Shown here: in pieces, positions 1 through 9,645 of the stretch
How positions within the stretch are numbered: position 1 is the stretch's first letter
Layout of the letters: each line of letters starts with the position of its first letter
Assembly (NCBI RefSeq): GCF_900187015.1
Contig: NZ_LT906479.1
Location: forward strand, 3,968,001-4,032,000
Reading direction: 5' to 3'
Length of the DNA: 64,000 nucleotides
Origin: Serratia ficaria
Lineage (GTDB): Bacteria; Pseudomonadota; Gammaproteobacteria; Enterobacterales; Enterobacteriaceae
The notes under the pieces: generated by a model
What the model was told of the DNA's origin: nothing
Database searches by the model: none
The model's input: the letters and a program-made list of their open reading frames with translations, nothing else
Position numbers and translations under genes: made by a program

Positions 1-259
1 AACCGACGGCGAAGGCCAGCGCCAGCAGCGCCAACAGGCGCAGGGCACTCACCAGATGAGAGGGGTCTTTCACGCGGGGAGCAATCAGCAAGCTACCGAG
101 AAAACGGGCAATCAGGCCGGCGCCGAGCAGCATGCCGATGGTTTCGGGCGCGATGCCCTCGCCTTTTAACCAAACGCCCCAGAAGGGTAAGAAAATGCCA
201 TACGAAAAGAAGTAGGTGAAATAGCTGAGAGCGAGCCAACGCGTTGATTGCAGAACCAT
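1..259 (-). CDS. hcaT: HcaT-like MFS permease, N-terminal part (cut by window edge)
   Basis: Only the first 86 codons lie in the window; the gene continues past position 1. The translation from the ATG at 257-259 starts MVLQSTRWLALSYF and then shows hydrophobic membrane segments separated by charged turns, as in the N-terminal half of major facilitator transporters. I recognise it as very close to E. coli HcaT, a putative 3-phenylpropionate permease, which also lies next to glyA-hmp there. A GGAGGG ribosome-binding site precedes the ATG. Substrate specificity cannot be read from this fragment. Confidence 0.8.
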   Translation of the reverse strand, partial: MVLQSTRWLALSYFTYFFSYGIFLPFWGVWLKGEGIAPETIGMLLGAGLIARFLGSLLIAPRVKDPSHLVSALRLLALLALAFAVG

Positions 260-372
260 GATCCCTCCGGTGTGAGGCGATACTTTGACAGAGCTCACAC
301 CGGCTAGCAATCTTCATTCATGTTCAAAGGGTTAGACTGCCAGACAGTTCACAGTTTGTTTGCAACAGCGAT

Positions 373-399
373 AAAAAAACCCGCCGCAGCGGGTTTTTC
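373..399 (-). terminator. Rho-independent terminator of glyA
   Basis: On the minus strand a GC-rich stem (AAACCCGC / GCGGGTTT) is followed by a T run, 15 bases after the glyA stop codon. Confidence 0.85.
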
Positions 400-414
400 A
401 AAGCGAAAGCGGAA

Positions 415-1668
415 TTATGCGTAAACCGGCAGGCGGGCGCAGATATCCAGCACTTTCTTCTTGGTGCGTTCGATGGTGGCTTCATCGTTGATGTTGTCCA
501 GCACGTCGCAGATCCAGCCGGCCAGTTCGCGCACTTCGGCTTGCTTGAAGCCGCGGCGGGTGACCGCCGGGGTGCCGATACGCACGCCGGAGGTGACGAA
601 CGGGCTCTTGGGATCGTTAGGCACGCTGTTTTTGTTCACGGTGATGTTGGCGCGGCCCAGGGCGGCGTCGGCTTCTTTACCGGTCAGGTTCTTGTCCACC
701 AGATCCAGCAGGAACAGGTGGTTGTGGGTGCCGCCGGAGACCACTTTGTAACCGCGCTGCAGGAACACTTCCACCATCGCTTTGGCGTTGTCGGCCACTT
801 GCTGCTGGTAAATCTTGAACTCTGGCTCCATCGCTTCTTTCAGCGCTACCGCCTTGCCGGCGATCACGTGCATCAGCGGGCCGCCCTGGCCGCCCGGGAA
901 TACCGCGGAGTTCAGCTTCTTGTACAGATCTTCGTCGCCGCCCTTCGCCAGGATCAGGCCGCCGCGCGGACCCGCCAGGGTTTTGTGGGTGGTGGTGGTG
1001 ACGATGTGCGCGTGCGGCACCGGGTTCGGGTAAACGCCTGCGGCGATCAGGCCGGCGACGTGCGCCATGTCGACGAACAGGTAAGCGCCGATGCTGTCGG
1101 CGATTTCACGCATTTTTGCCCAGTCTACGATGCCGGAGAAGGCGGAGAAGCCGCCGATGATCATTTTCGGCTTGTGGGTCTGCGCCTGTTTGGCCAGATC
1201 GTCATAGTCGATTTGGCCTTTTTCGTCGATGCCGTAAGGCACCACGTTGTAGAGTTTGCCGGACAGGTTAACCGGGGAACCGTGGGTCAGGTGGCCGCCG
1301 TGCGCCAGGTTCATGCCCAGAATGGTGTCGCCCGGCTGCAGCAGCGCGGTGTAAACGGCGAAGTTAGCCTGGGAGCCGGAGTGCGGCTGCACGTTGGCGT
1401 AGTCTGCGCCGAACAGCGCTTTGGCGCGGTCGATGGCCAGCTGCTCAACGATATCCACGTATTCGCAGCCGCCGTAGTAACGCTTGCCCGGATAGCCTTC
1501 AGCGTATTTGTTGGTCAGCTGGGAACCCTGAGCCTGCATGACGCGCGGGCTGGTGTAGTTCTCAGACGCAATCAGCTCGATGTGCTCTTCCTGACGCACC
1601 ACTTCTTGCTCCATTGCACGCCACAGTTCGGCATCGTAATCGGCAATGTTCATTTCACGCTTTAACAT
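415..1668 (-). CDS. glyA: Serine hydroxymethyltransferase
   Basis: This 417-residue protein has the same length as E. coli GlyA and aligns along its whole length from [11 protein letters not shown]. GlyA is a cytosolic PLP enzyme that interconverts serine plus tetrahydrofolate with glycine plus methylene-tetrahydrofolate, feeding one-carbon units to purine, thymidylate and methionine synthesis. The PLP-binding lysine sits in the motif [14 protein letters not shown] near residue 229, and the substrate-loop motif [15 protein letters not shown] is intact. AGGAGATG just upstream fixes the ATG at 1668. The gene is monocistronic, ends at a terminator, and is divergent from hmp. A PurR-like box lies in the shared upstream region. 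Confidence 0.98.
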   Translation of the reverse strand: MLKREMNIADYDAELWRAMEQEVVRQEEHIELIASENYTSPRVMQAQGSQLTNKYAEGYPGKRYYGGCEYVDIVEQLAIDRAKALFGADYANVQPHSGSQANFAVYTALLQPGDTILGMNLAHGGHLTHGSPVNLSGKLYNVVPYGIDEKGQIDYDDLAKQAQTHKPKMIIGGFSAFSGIVDWAKMREIADSIGAYLFVDMAHVAGLIAAGVYPNPVPHAHIVTTTTHKTLAGPRGGLILAKGGDEDLYKKLNSAVFPGGQGGPLMHVIAGKAVALKEAMEPEFKIYQQQVADNAKAMVEVFLQRGYKVVSGGTHNHLFLLDLVDKNLTGKEADAALGRANITVNKNSVPNDPKSPFVTSGVRIGTPAVTRRGFKQAEVRELAGWICDVLDNINDEATIERTKKKVLDICARLPVYA

Positions 1669-1788
1669 CCGGCATCTCCTGACTTAAATCGGCTAACTAA
1701 AAAATCACCAAATAACTACCCGTTTGGGTTCTGGGCCACAGTGTAAACTGTTTTCCCCCACCGAGGATAGGTCTTGACAGAGGTTTTT

Positions 1789-1804
1789 ACGCAAACGATT
1801 GGCA
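1789..1804. promoter_or_regulatory. PurR-like operator upstream of glyA
   Basis: ACGCAAACGATTGGCA resembles the PurR consensus ACGCAAACGTTTTCGT, with the first nine bases exact. E. coli glyA is known to be PurR-repressed and has a similar box upstream. Binding here is inferred. Confidence 0.6.
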
Positions 1805-1963
1805 TAAGATTCCACAAGGCTTTGATCCGATAATTCATCCCGTTCGGCAACGGACTTTTCCTCATGCCGGCGATGCGGTTTTTTCATGTTCTGTGAGCGC
1901 GATCGTCCGCTCAACAACACCGCAGCAAAAACAAGGGTATTTACAAGCGCGACGGAAGCCAAT

Positions 1964-1986
1964 AAGATGCATTTAAAATACATCAT
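1964..1986. promoter_or_regulatory. NsrR operator upstream of hmp
   Basis: The sequence has the 11-1-11 inverted-repeat form of NsrR sites: left arm AAGATGCATTT and right arm AAATACATCAT. It lies about 40 bases before the hmp start. In E. coli the nitric-oxide-sensitive repressor NsrR controls hmp through a near-identical site, so this hmp is probably induced by nitric oxide. Confidence 0.8.
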
Positions 1987-2026
1987 TAGAAATCGTCTCA
2001 AGGACAACCCACTAAGGAGCGCTTCC

Positions 2027-3217
2027 ATGCTGGACAGCCAAACCATCGCCACCGTCAAATCCACCATCCCGCTGCTGGCCGCTATCGGGCCGAAGTTGAC
2101 CGCCCACTTCTACGATCGGATGTTCGCGCACAACCCTGAATTGAAAGATATTTTCAATATGAGCAACCAGCGCAACGGCGATCAGCGTCAGGCGCTGTTC
2201 GACGCCATCTGCGCCTATGCCGCCAACATCGAGAACCTGGCGGCGCTGTTGCCGGCGGTAGAGCGCATTGCGCAGAAACACACCAGCTTCAACATTCGGC
2301 CCGATCAGTATCAGATTGTCGGCGGCCACCTGCTGGCGACGCTGGACGAAATGTTCAGCCCGGGCCAGGCAGTGCTGGACGCCTGGGGCAAAGCCTATGG
2401 CGTGCTGGCCAACGTGTTTATCCAGCGTGAAGAGCAGATTTATCAACAAAGCGAAACCGACGACGGCGGCTGGCGCGACCTGCGCGCTTTCCGCATCCTC
2501 AAAAAGCAGCCGCAGAGCGAGGTGATCTGCAGCTTCGTGCTGGCGCCGGTCGACGGCGGCCGGGTGGCCGACTTCAAGCCGGGGCAGTATCTGGCGGTCT
2601 ACATCAGGCACGACAGCCTGGAGCATCAGGAAATTCGCCAATATTCACTGACTGCCGCGCCGAACGGCGAGTTCTACCGCATCGCGGTCAAGCGGGAAGA
2701 TCAGGGCAAAGTGTCCAACTATCTGCATCAGCAGGCGCAGGAAGGCGACGTGATTTATATCGCCCCGCCGCACGGCGACTTCTTCCTCGAGGCGGAGCCG
2801 AACACCCCGGTGGCGCTGATCTCCGCCGGCGTTGGCCAAACGCCGATGCTCGGTATGTTGAACAGCCTGCACGACAGTCAACATCAGGCGGAAATTCACT
2901 GGCTGCACGCGGCGGAAAACGGCGCCGTTCACGCCTTTGCCGACGAAGTGGCGGACATCGCCGGGCGCATGCCGAACCTGAACCGCCACGTCTGGTACCG
3001 CGAGCCGGGCGCCGGGGATGTGGCAGGCCGCGACTACCAAAGCCGCGGGCTGATGGATCTTGGCGCGCTGAGCGCGGCGTTGAGCGACCCGCAGATGCAC
3101 TATTACTTCTGCGGCCCGGTGCCGTTCATGCAGCACGTGGGTAAACAGCTGCTGGCGATGGGGGTGGAGGCCGAGCGCATCCACTACGAATGTTTCGGCC
3201 CGCATAAGGTGCTGTAA
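2027..3217 (+). CDS. hmp: Flavohaemoglobin, nitric oxide dioxygenase
   Basis: The 396-residue product matches E. coli Hmp in length. An N-terminal globin domain (about 1-140) carries Tyr29, Gln53 and the proximal His85. It is followed by a ferredoxin-reductase-type FAD domain (RQYSLTAAP motif) and a C-terminal NAD domain ([13 protein letters not shown]). The enzyme converts nitric oxide plus oxygen to nitrate in the cytosol using NADPH. I chose the ATG at 2027 because AAGGAG lies 8 bases before it and because it gives the family N-terminus [12 protein letters not shown] longer in-frame extension upstream would run through the NsrR site. Transcription is divergent from glyA. Confidence 0.97.
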   Translation: MLDSQTIATVKSTIPLLAAIGPKLTAHFYDRMFAHNPELKDIFNMSNQRNGDQRQALFDAICAYAANIENLAALLPAVERIAQKHTSFNIRPDQYQIVGGHLLATLDEMFSPGQAVLDAWGKAYGVLANVFIQREEQIYQQSETDDGGWRDLRAFRILKKQPQSEVICSFVLAPVDGGRVADFKPGQYLAVYIRHDSLEHQEIRQYSLTAAPNGEFYRIAVKREDQGKVSNYLHQQAQEGDVIYIAPPHGDFFLEAEPNTPVALISAGVGQTPMLGMLNSLHDSQHQAEIHWLHAAENGAVHAFADEVADIAGRMPNLNRHVWYREPGAGDVAGRDYQSRGLMDLGALSAALSDPQMHYYFCGPVPFMQHVGKQLLAMGVEAERIHYECFGPHKVL

Positions 3218-3223
3218 TCGATC

Positions 3224-3261
3224 GGGGCGCGCTCCTTTCCTGCGTGGAAAAGCCGCGCCCC
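3224..3261. terminator. Hairpin between convergent hmp and cytochrome c genes
   Basis: GGGGCGCG and CGCGCCCC form an 8-bp stem with a further inner stem. The hairpin lies between the two convergent stop codons. There is no clean T run, so termination function is inferred. Confidence 0.45.
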
Positions 3262-3265
3262 GCCG

Positions 3266-4447
3266 TTATTTAGCCCGCAGCTTGCGCGCCTCCTGCACCT
3301 GCTGTTCGCTGACCGGCGCCGCCCGGTTGCCCCAACTTCCCCGCAAATAGCTCATCAGATCGGCGGCCTGCCGGTCGTTCAGCGTCCAGGCGTAACCCGG
3401 CATGGCGATCGCCGCGGCGTGTCGCGTGGTCGGCGTTTGCGCCCCTTCCAGCACCACCCGCAGCGCGGTCAATGGGTTGTCCGCCGTCACCGTCGCGTTG
3501 CCCGCCAGCGCCGGAATGGTATTGTCGCTCCCCTCCCCCTGATTGCCGTGACAGGTCGAGCAGTACATCGCGTAGCTGGCCCGCCCGCGCTGATTGTCGG
3601 CCTGCGCCGAGACGGCCGCCGCCGAAGCCGGTTCCGCCGCCAGGCTGTGCAGATAATTGCCGATGGCCTGCAGATCCGCATCGCTCAGGTACTGGGTGCT
3701 GTGGGTCACCACCTCGCCCATCGGCCCGGCCACCGCCGCGTGTTGGCTGCGGCCGGTTTTCAGCAGCGCCATGACCTCGTTCGGCGGCATGCCGCGCAGA
3801 TCCGAGGCGTACCAGCCGTCCAGCTCGGCGCCGCTCAGGAAGGCCGGTTCTTTACCGTCCAACCCTCGCTCCTGCATGGCCCAGCCGCGCGGCGTATGGC
3901 AGCTGCCGCAGTGCCCCGCGCCCTGCACCAGATAGGCGCCGCGGTTCCACTCGGCGCTCCGCTGCGGATCCGGCCGATAAACCTGGTCGTCGTGGAACAA
4001 CCGGTTCCACACCGCCAGCGGCCAGCGCATCGACAGCGGCCAGCTGATGTCGCTGGCGCGGTTGGCGGCGCTCTGCGCCGGCACTTCGTTCATCAGGTAA
4101 CGGTACAGTGCGCGCATATCCTCCGCGCTCATTTTGGCGTACGAGGTGTAAGGCATCGCCGGGTACAGCCGGTGGCCGTCTTTGGCGACGCCCTGGCGCA
4201 TGGCGCGATCGAACTCGTCGAACGAATAGCCGCCGATGCCGTGCTCTTTATCCGGCGTGATGTTGGTGGCGTAAATATCCCCCAGCGGGGTCGGGAACCT
4301 CATGCCGCCCGCCAGCTCGGCGCCGCCCGGCGCGGTGTGGCAGGCGGTGCAGTCAGCGGCTTTGGCCACGTATTCCCCGGCGGACATCGCCTGGGCCGAA
4401 CCGCCGGCCGCCAGCAGGCTCAACAGATACAGCGAACGCATGCTCAT
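3266..4447 (-). CDS. Tri-haem c-type cytochrome, likely electron acceptor of spermidine dehydrogenase
   Basis: The product has 393 residues. An N-terminal signal peptide (hydrophobic stretch ending AAGGSAQA) is followed by three CxxCH haem-c sites: CTACH at 33-37, CGSCH near 180 and CSTCH near 300. This spacing is typical of the cytochrome subunits of membrane-associated alcohol, aldehyde and gluconate dehydrogenases, which pass electrons from a periplasmic flavoprotein to ubiquinone or an oxidase. Its ATG overlaps the TGA of the upstream flavoprotein gene (ATGA), and GGGAGGGAGT precedes it, so the two are probably translated together. The role as acceptor for the upstream oxidoreductase is inferred from this coupling. 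It is last in the operon. Confidence 0.85.
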   Translation of the reverse strand: MSMRSLYLLSLLAAGGSAQAMSAGEYVAKAADCTACHTAPGGAELAGGMRFPTPLGDIYATNITPDKEHGIGGYSFDEFDRAMRQGVAKDGHRLYPAMPYTSYAKMSAEDMRALYRYLMNEVPAQSAANRASDISWPLSMRWPLAVWNRLFHDDQVYRPDPQRSAEWNRGAYLVQGAGHCGSCHTPRGWAMQERGLDGKEPAFLSGAELDGWYASDLRGMPPNEVMALLKTGRSQHAAVAGPMGEVVTHSTQYLSDADLQAIGNYLHSLAAEPASAAAVSAQADNQRGRASYAMYCSTCHGNQGEGSDNTIPALAGNATVTADNPLTALRVVLEGAQTPTTRHAAAIAMPGYAWTLNDRQAADLMSYLRGSWGNRAAPVSEQQVQEARKLRAK

Positions 4448-6354
4448 ACTCCCTCCCTGGCGGCGACCTTGCCGTAGGCCAGCTCGTTAACCGCGCGCCA
4501 CGCCTGATCGATCGCCGAGTTGGCGTAGGGGCTCCAGTCGGCATCCGAGTTGGCGATGGCGATCTTGCCGATCGGCTGCCGCGCCGCTTCGATAATTTTC
4601 TGCGCTTCATCCTCATCGTCGAACAGTCCGTTGAGGAAATAGGAATAGCCGTGCGACCAGCGGTTGACGGTGATCGCCTCAATGTCGCGCCGGTGATCGA
4701 AACCGGCCGACCCCAGCATGCCCTGCAGCTGTTCGCGGATCATCTGCTCATGCACCTCGAACGGCGTGCCCAGCAGCAATGCGCGCCCCTTGCGCGACTG
4801 CTCGCGCGGGCTCAGCCCGCTGCCCGGCAGCGTCGGCACATATACCATGTGCAGGCCGATCGGCTGATTCGGGTCGCGCGGGTGCTGGTACCCCCCCATG
4901 CTGACCGGGTAGTCCAGCTTCACCCGGCAATACGGCGCGGTCGGTGAATACACCTCGTGCACCCCCAGCTTGATGAACGGCTGCCAGTTGCGGATCACCA
5001 CCTTGCTGTACACCAGCGGCGACTTGACGTTCTGTTTCAGCGCCTCCTGCTGCGCATGCGGCATTTCCGGCACCAGATACGGGATCATCATGTTGTAACC
5101 GGCCATCACCACCTGCCCGGCGCGCACCTTGGTCATTTTCTCGCCGGTCATATAGCTGACCTCCGCCTGGTCGCCGACGTTGGCCACGTGCAGGCCGGTG
5201 CTGTTCAGGCGCAGCTTCACCGGCGATCCCGGGCGATCGAGCTGGCTGTAATCGAACTTCGCCAGCACGATGTCGTTCATGTCCTTGCCGCCCGGCGCCA
5301 CCGCCGGGATCAGATGGCGCACCATCAGGCGCGCCAGCGTGGCGTTGCCGTCCGGGAAGTGGAACACGTAAGGATCGTCGAGATCGGCCTGCGACTCTTC
5401 GTCCAGCGGCGGCAGGTTCATGCCGTTCAGCCCGGGCAGATCGCAGATGCGCGCATCGCTGCAGGAGGTGGCGTCGATACCCACCGCCTGGAAATCGCTG
5501 GTGGTCTGCTGGAAATAGCGGATCGCCATCTCGCTCAGGCCGACCTTCTCCCGCAGGAACTGGGTATAGCTGTGGGTGTCGAGCCACTCGACCTTCTGTT
5601 CCCGGCTCATCTCCGGCAGGTAGTCCTTATCCAGCGTATGCAGCGCGATCAGCGCCTGGCGGTCGCTTTCCGGCAGCGGAAAATCGCCGATAAACGCCTC
5701 GTAAGAGCGGCCGTTCAGGCGATCGTGCGGGATGTCGTCCGCCACCATGCGGCCCGGATCGCCGCTCACCACCTTGTCGACGCCGAAGTTTTTGCGATCG
5801 AAATACACGCCGCGGCTGAGGTTCAGGTCCGGGTAGAAGGTTTTGTCGAAGGCCTGTTCCAGCTTGTCGATGCTCACGCCCAGCTTCTGCAGCAGCCCCA
5901 TCGCCACCGGGCTGAAATTGGAGCGCGGCGACTGCAGCGACTCGCTGCCGCCGTAGCCGAGAATGGTGCCGTTTTCGCCGCTGAATTCGTTGCGCTTGGC
6001 GTGGCCGCCGAAATCGTCGTGGTTGTCGATCAACAGGATGCGTTGCTGCGTTCCCTTCATCTGCTGCCAGAAGCAGGCGGCGGCCAGCCCGCTGATGCCG
6101 GCGCCCACCACCACCAGATCGAACTCTTCGCCGGCGGGCACCGCGCCGAAATCAAACGCTTTGCCGTCGCGCCCCAGCTGATGCGCATGTTCGAAAGAGC
6201 CCGGATGGTTGCCCCGCAGCCCGGTCAGCGCCGGCGGATAGTACAGGGTTTGATTGGCGGTTTGCGGCGACGCGCGCAGGATCTGCATCGGCGTCAGCCC
6301 GGCGGCGATGGTAATCGCTACCCCATTAAGAAAATCGCGTCTGGTGATGCCCAT
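4444..6354 (-). CDS. spdH: Tat-exported spermidine dehydrogenase-like flavoprotein
   Basis: The product has 636 residues. The N-terminus MGITRRDFLNG carries a twin-arginine motif before a hydrophobic segment, indicating folded export to the periplasm. A dinucleotide-binding motif GAGISG at 84-89 followed by an acidic LLIDNH strand marks FAD binding. The overall sequence and neighbourhood match spermidine dehydrogenase (SpdH), a flavin- and haem-containing enzyme classically purified from Serratia marcescens that cleaves spermidine to an aminoaldehyde plus a diamine. I chose the ATG at 6354 over an in-frame TTG at 6372 because AGGAA lies 8 bases upstream and the Tat motif then starts at residue 5. 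Substrate is inferred; another amine is possible. Confidence 0.78.
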   Translation of the reverse strand: MGITRRDFLNGVAITIAAGLTPMQILRASPQTANQTLYYPPALTGLRGNHPGSFEHAHQLGRDGKAFDFGAVPAGEEFDLVVVGAGISGLAAACFWQQMKGTQQRILLIDNHDDFGGHAKRNEFSGENGTILGYGGSESLQSPRSNFSPVAMGLLQKLGVSIDKLEQAFDKTFYPDLNLSRGVYFDRKNFGVDKVVSGDPGRMVADDIPHDRLNGRSYEAFIGDFPLPESDRQALIALHTLDKDYLPEMSREQKVEWLDTHSYTQFLREKVGLSEMAIRYFQQTTSDFQAVGIDATSCSDARICDLPGLNGMNLPPLDEESQADLDDPYVFHFPDGNATLARLMVRHLIPAVAPGGKDMNDIVLAKFDYSQLDRPGSPVKLRLNSTGLHVANVGDQAEVSYMTGEKMTKVRAGQVVMAGYNMMIPYLVPEMPHAQQEALKQNVKSPLVYSKVVIRNWQPFIKLGVHEVYSPTAPYCRVKLDYPVSMGGYQHPRDPNQPIGLHMVYVPTLPGSGLSPREQSRKGRALLLGTPFEVHEQMIREQLQGMLGSAGFDHRRDIEAITVNRWSHGYSYFLNGLFDDEDEAQKIIEAARQPIGKIAIANSDADWSPYANSAIDQAWRAVNELAYGKVAAREGV

Positions 6355-6443
6355 AATTGGCTTCCTTATCAATCCTTATTATCAATCAGACCGGTGACAA
6401 ACCGGTCTGAAGGCGCGCTATTTTGCGGATAAACACAGTAAAA

Positions 6444-7868
6444 TCAATGTTTGAACATCACATGCCGGATAGTCGTGTAATCCTCCAGCCCGTACATCGA
6501 CATATCCTTGCCGTAGCCCGAGAGCTTCTGGCCGCCGTGCGGCATTTCGCTCACCAGCATAAAGTGGGTATTCACCCAGGTGCAGCCATATTGCAGACGA
6601 GCGCTCAGGCGGTGCGCCCGGCCCACGTCGCGGGTCCACAGCGACGAAGCCAGCCCATAATTGGACTCATTGGCCCAGGCCAGCACTTGTTCTTCGTCGT
6701 CGAAGGCGGTTACGGTAACCACCGGGCCGAACACTTCGCGCTGGACGATTTCATCCTCCTGGCGCGCACCGGCCAGCAGCGTCGGCTGGAAGTAATAACC
6801 GGGGCCGTTCACCTTCTCACCGCCGGTCACCACCTGCACGTGCGGCAGTGCCTTGGCCCGCTCGACAAAGCCGCTCACCCGCTCCAGGTGCTGAGCGGTG
6901 ATCAGCGGCCCCAGCTCGGTGCTTTCATCCTCCGGCGGGCCGATTTTCAGGCTGGCCACCGCTTCGCCCAGCTTCTTCACCAGCTCAGGGTAAATATTTT
7001 TATGCGCATAGATGCGGCAGGCGGCGGTGCAGTCCTGCCCGGCATTGTAGAAACCGAAGCCGCGGATGCCGTCCACCACCTGCTGCAGATCGGCGTCGTC
7101 GAACACCAGCACCGGCGCCTTGCCGCCCAGCTCCATATGGGTGCGCTTAATGCCGGCGGCGGTGTGGGCGATGATGTGTTCGCCGGTGGCGATCGAGCCG
7201 GTGAGCGACACCATCCGCACCTTCTCGTGGCCGGTCAGCCGATCGCCGACGCTGGCGCCGCGGCCGAACAGCACGTTAAGCACGCCCGGCGGGAACAGCC
7301 CGGCGGCCAACTCTGCCAGCTTGAAGGCGGTCAATGGCGTCTGCTCGGAAGGCTTGATCACCACGCAGTTGCCCGCCGCCAGCGCCGGGGCCAGCTTCCA
7401 GGCCGCCATCATCAGCGGGTAGTTCCACGGGGCGATAGAGGCGACTACGCCAAGCGGATCGCGGCGGATCATCGAGGTATGGCCGGCCAGATATTCTCCG
7501 GCCGCCAGGCCGCTCAGGCAGCGGCTGGCGCCGGCGAAGAAGCGGAACACGTCCGCCACCGCCGGCAGTTCGTCGTTCAGCACGCAGTGGTAGGGTTTGC
7601 CGCAGTTAAGCGACTCCAGGCGGGCGAAGATTTCGGCATGGCTGTCGATCAGGTCCGCCAGCTTCAGCAGGTGTTCTGCTCGCTCTTTCGGCGTGGTTTG
7701 CCCCCAGGCGGCAAACGCGGCGTCCGCCGCCAGCACCGCCTGCTCGACCTGTTCCGCGCTGGCCTCGGCCACCTGAACGATCACTTCACCGGTCGCCGGG
7801 TTATACACCGACTGGGTTTCGCCCTGGCCATTCACCAGTTGGCCGTTAATCAACAGTTGGCTTTGCAT
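6444..7868 (-). CDS. patD: Gamma-aminobutyraldehyde dehydrogenase
   Basis: The 474-residue protein has the same length as E. coli PatD (YdcW) and is near-identical in long blocks such as [19 protein letters not shown]. It oxidises 4-aminobutyraldehyde, from putrescine or spermidine, to GABA with NAD in the cytosol. The catalytic cysteine is in [11 protein letters not shown] and the general-base glutamate in MELGGKAP; the cofactor-binding motif GSIATG is present. It follows the YdcV permease gene by 35 bases and precedes spdH by 89 bases on the same strand, so it is probably co-transcribed. The same ydcSTUV-patD order occurs in E. coli, where spdH and the cytochrome are absent. Confidence 0.93.
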   Translation of the reverse strand: MQSQLLINGQLVNGQGETQSVYNPATGEVIVQVAEASAEQVEQAVLAADAAFAAWGQTTPKERAEHLLKLADLIDSHAEIFARLESLNCGKPYHCVLNDELPAVADVFRFFAGASRCLSGLAAGEYLAGHTSMIRRDPLGVVASIAPWNYPLMMAAWKLAPALAAGNCVVIKPSEQTPLTAFKLAELAAGLFPPGVLNVLFGRGASVGDRLTGHEKVRMVSLTGSIATGEHIIAHTAAGIKRTHMELGGKAPVLVFDDADLQQVVDGIRGFGFYNAGQDCTAACRIYAHKNIYPELVKKLGEAVASLKIGPPEDESTELGPLITAQHLERVSGFVERAKALPHVQVVTGGEKVNGPGYYFQPTLLAGARQEDEIVQREVFGPVVTVTAFDDEEQVLAWANESNYGLASSLWTRDVGRAHRLSARLQYGCTWVNTHFMLVSEMPHGGQKLSGYGKDMSMYGLEDYTTIRHVMFKH

Positions 7869-7903
7869 AGGGTTATCCTTTTATCAGAGGTCGGGTAAGG
7901 AAA

Positions 7904-8710
7904 TTATTTGCCGCTGCCGGCAACGCTTTCGCCGCCCTTGGTCAGGTAATAAGCGCCCAGGATCGGCAGCATGGTCAACAACATCACCGACAGCGCCACC
8001 ACGTTGGTGATCGGCACATCGCGCGGGCGGCCAAGCTGGTTCAGCAGCCACAGCGGCAGCGTGCGCTCATGGCCGGCGGTAAAGGTCGTGACGATGATTT
8101 CATCGAACGACAGCGCGAACGCCAGCATGCCGCCCGCCAGCAGCGCCGAGCCGAGGTTCGGCAGGATCACGTAGCGGAAGGTTTGCCAGCCGTCGGCGCC
8201 GAGATCCATCGAGGCCTCGATCAGGCTGTAGGAGGTGCGGCGGAAACGGGCGATCACGTTGTTGAACACGATCACCACGCAGAAGGTGGCGTGGCCGATG
8301 ACGATGGTCAGGATCCCCGGCTCGATGTTCAACGCCTTGAAGGCCGCCAACAGCGCCAGGCCGGTGACGATGCCCGGCAGCGCGATCGGCAGCAGCAGCA
8401 GCAGAGAAATGCCGTCTTTGCCGAAGAAATCCCGCCGGTACAGCGCCGCCGCCGCCAGGGTGCCGAGCACCAGCGCCACGGCGGTCGCCAGGCAGGCTAT
8501 CTGCGCCGACAGCAGTACCGCGTCAATAATGTCCCGCCGCCCGGCGGCCACGCTGAACCAGTGCAGCGTAAAGCCCTTCGGCGGGAAGCTGAAGGCCGCA
8601 TCCTCGGTGTTGAAGGCGTAGATGGCGATAATCGCCAGCGGGAAGTGCAGGAAGATCAGTCCGCCCCAGGCGGCCAGCTTCAGCCCAAAGGGCGCGCGTT
8701 CAGAGTGCAT
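7904..8710 (-). CDS. ydcV: ABC transporter permease, putrescine/spermidine type (YdcV)
   Basis: This 268-residue integral membrane protein has about six hydrophobic segments and the EAA-type cytoplasmic loop [20 protein letters not shown] that contacts the ATPase. It belongs to the PotC/YdcV class of binding-protein-dependent permeases. Its first 11 bases overlap the end of the partner permease gene, indicating translational coupling. It is the fourth gene of the ydcSTUV-patD-spdH-cytochrome unit and would form the membrane channel with YdcU. Confidence 0.9.
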   Translation of the reverse strand: MHSERAPFGLKLAAWGGLIFLHFPLAIIAIYAFNTEDAAFSFPPKGFTLHWFSVAAGRRDIIDAVLLSAQIACLATAVALVLGTLAAAALYRRDFFGKDGISLLLLLPIALPGIVTGLALLAAFKALNIEPGILTIVIGHATFCVVIVFNNVIARFRRTSYSLIEASMDLGADGWQTFRYVILPNLGSALLAGGMLAFALSFDEIIVTTFTAGHERTLPLWLLNQLGRPRDVPITNVVALSVMLLTMLPILGAYYLTKGGESVAGSGK

Positions 8711-9644
8711 CGAAGGCCCCCAGACGTTTCACGATGGCAAGATAGATAGCGATCAGGACGATCGGCACCAGGGTAAAGGCGGCCGCCATCGGCATGTTGC
8801 CGATCGCCCCCTGCTGGGCATACACCATGCTGCCGATAAAGTAACCCGGCGGCCCCACCAGCTGCGGCACGATAAAGTCGCCCAGCGTCAGCGAGAAGGT
8901 GAAGATCGAACCGGCGGCAATGCCAGGAACCGCCAGCGGCAGGATCACATGGCGGAAGGTCTGCGCCGGGCGGGCGCCCAGATCCGCAGAGGCATGCAGC
9001 AGCGAAGGCGGCAGGCGTTCCAGCGCCGCCTGGATCGGCAGGATCATGAACGGCAGCCAGATGTAGACGAACACCAGAAAACGCCCCAGCCCCGAGGTCG
9101 ACAGGGTATTGCCGCCGAGGCCGGGCAGCGTCAGGACGGCCGCCAGCAACGGTTCCAAACCAAGGTGCTGCAAGAACCACTGCGCCACGCCATCCTTCGC
9201 CAGCAGCAACGTCCAGGCATAGGCTTTGACGATATAGCTGGCCCACATCGGCATCATCACCGCGATGTAAAAAAACGCCTTGGTGCGGCCGCTGGTGTAA
9301 CGCGCCATGTAGTAAGCGATCGGGAACGCCAGCACCGCGCTGGCCAGCGATACCAGCACCGCCATGGTGAGGGTGCGCAGAATGATGTCATAGTTGGCCG
9401 GGTTGAACAGCGCGCTGAGGTTCGCCAGGGTCAGATCAGGCGTCACCGCCATAGTGAAATCGTCGAAGGTGTAGAACCCCTGCCACAGCAGCGTCAGCAG
9501 CGAACCGAGGTACACCGCGCCGAACCACAGCAGCGGCGGCACCAGCAACAGCAGCAGATACAACGTCGGGCGGCGATAAAGCCAGGTCGAGAGTGCGCGC
9601 ACTTTACCGCGGCGCGCCGCAGGATATTCGATGCTCATTTCCAT
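8700..9644 (-). CDS. ydcU: ABC transporter permease, putrescine/spermidine type (YdcU)
   Basis: The product has 314 residues (E. coli YdcU has 313), with an N-terminal membrane anchor, five further hydrophobic segments and the permease loop [21 protein letters not shown] set the start at the ATG at 9644: GGAGG lies 9 bases upstream and only one base separates it from the ydcT stop. A longer reading frame upstream would lie inside ydcT and lacks a ribosome-binding site. Together with YdcV it forms the transmembrane pore of the importer. Confidence 0.9.
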   Translation of the reverse strand: MEMSIEYPAARRGKVRALSTWLYRRPTLYLLLLLVPPLLWFGAVYLGSLLTLLWQGFYTFDDFTMAVTPDLTLANLSALFNPANYDIILRTLTMAVLVSLASAVLAFPIAYYMARYTSGRTKAFFYIAVMMPMWASYIVKAYAWTLLLAKDGVAQWFLQHLGLEPLLAAVLTLPGLGGNTLSTSGLGRFLVFVYIWLPFMILPIQAALERLPPSLLHASADLGARPAQTFRHVILPLAVPGIAAGSIFTFSLTLGDFIVPQLVGPPGYFIGSMVYAQQGAIGNMPMAAAFTLVPIVLIAIYLAIVKRLGAFDAL

Positions 9645-9645
9645 C

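Noticed and set aside
541..1665. A plus-strand frame opposite glyA
   Set aside because: Antisense shadow; glyA is conserved end to end.
1886..2026. N-terminal extension of hmp
   Set aside because: The extension runs through the NsrR operator and lacks conservation; the ATG at 2027 has the ribosome-binding site.
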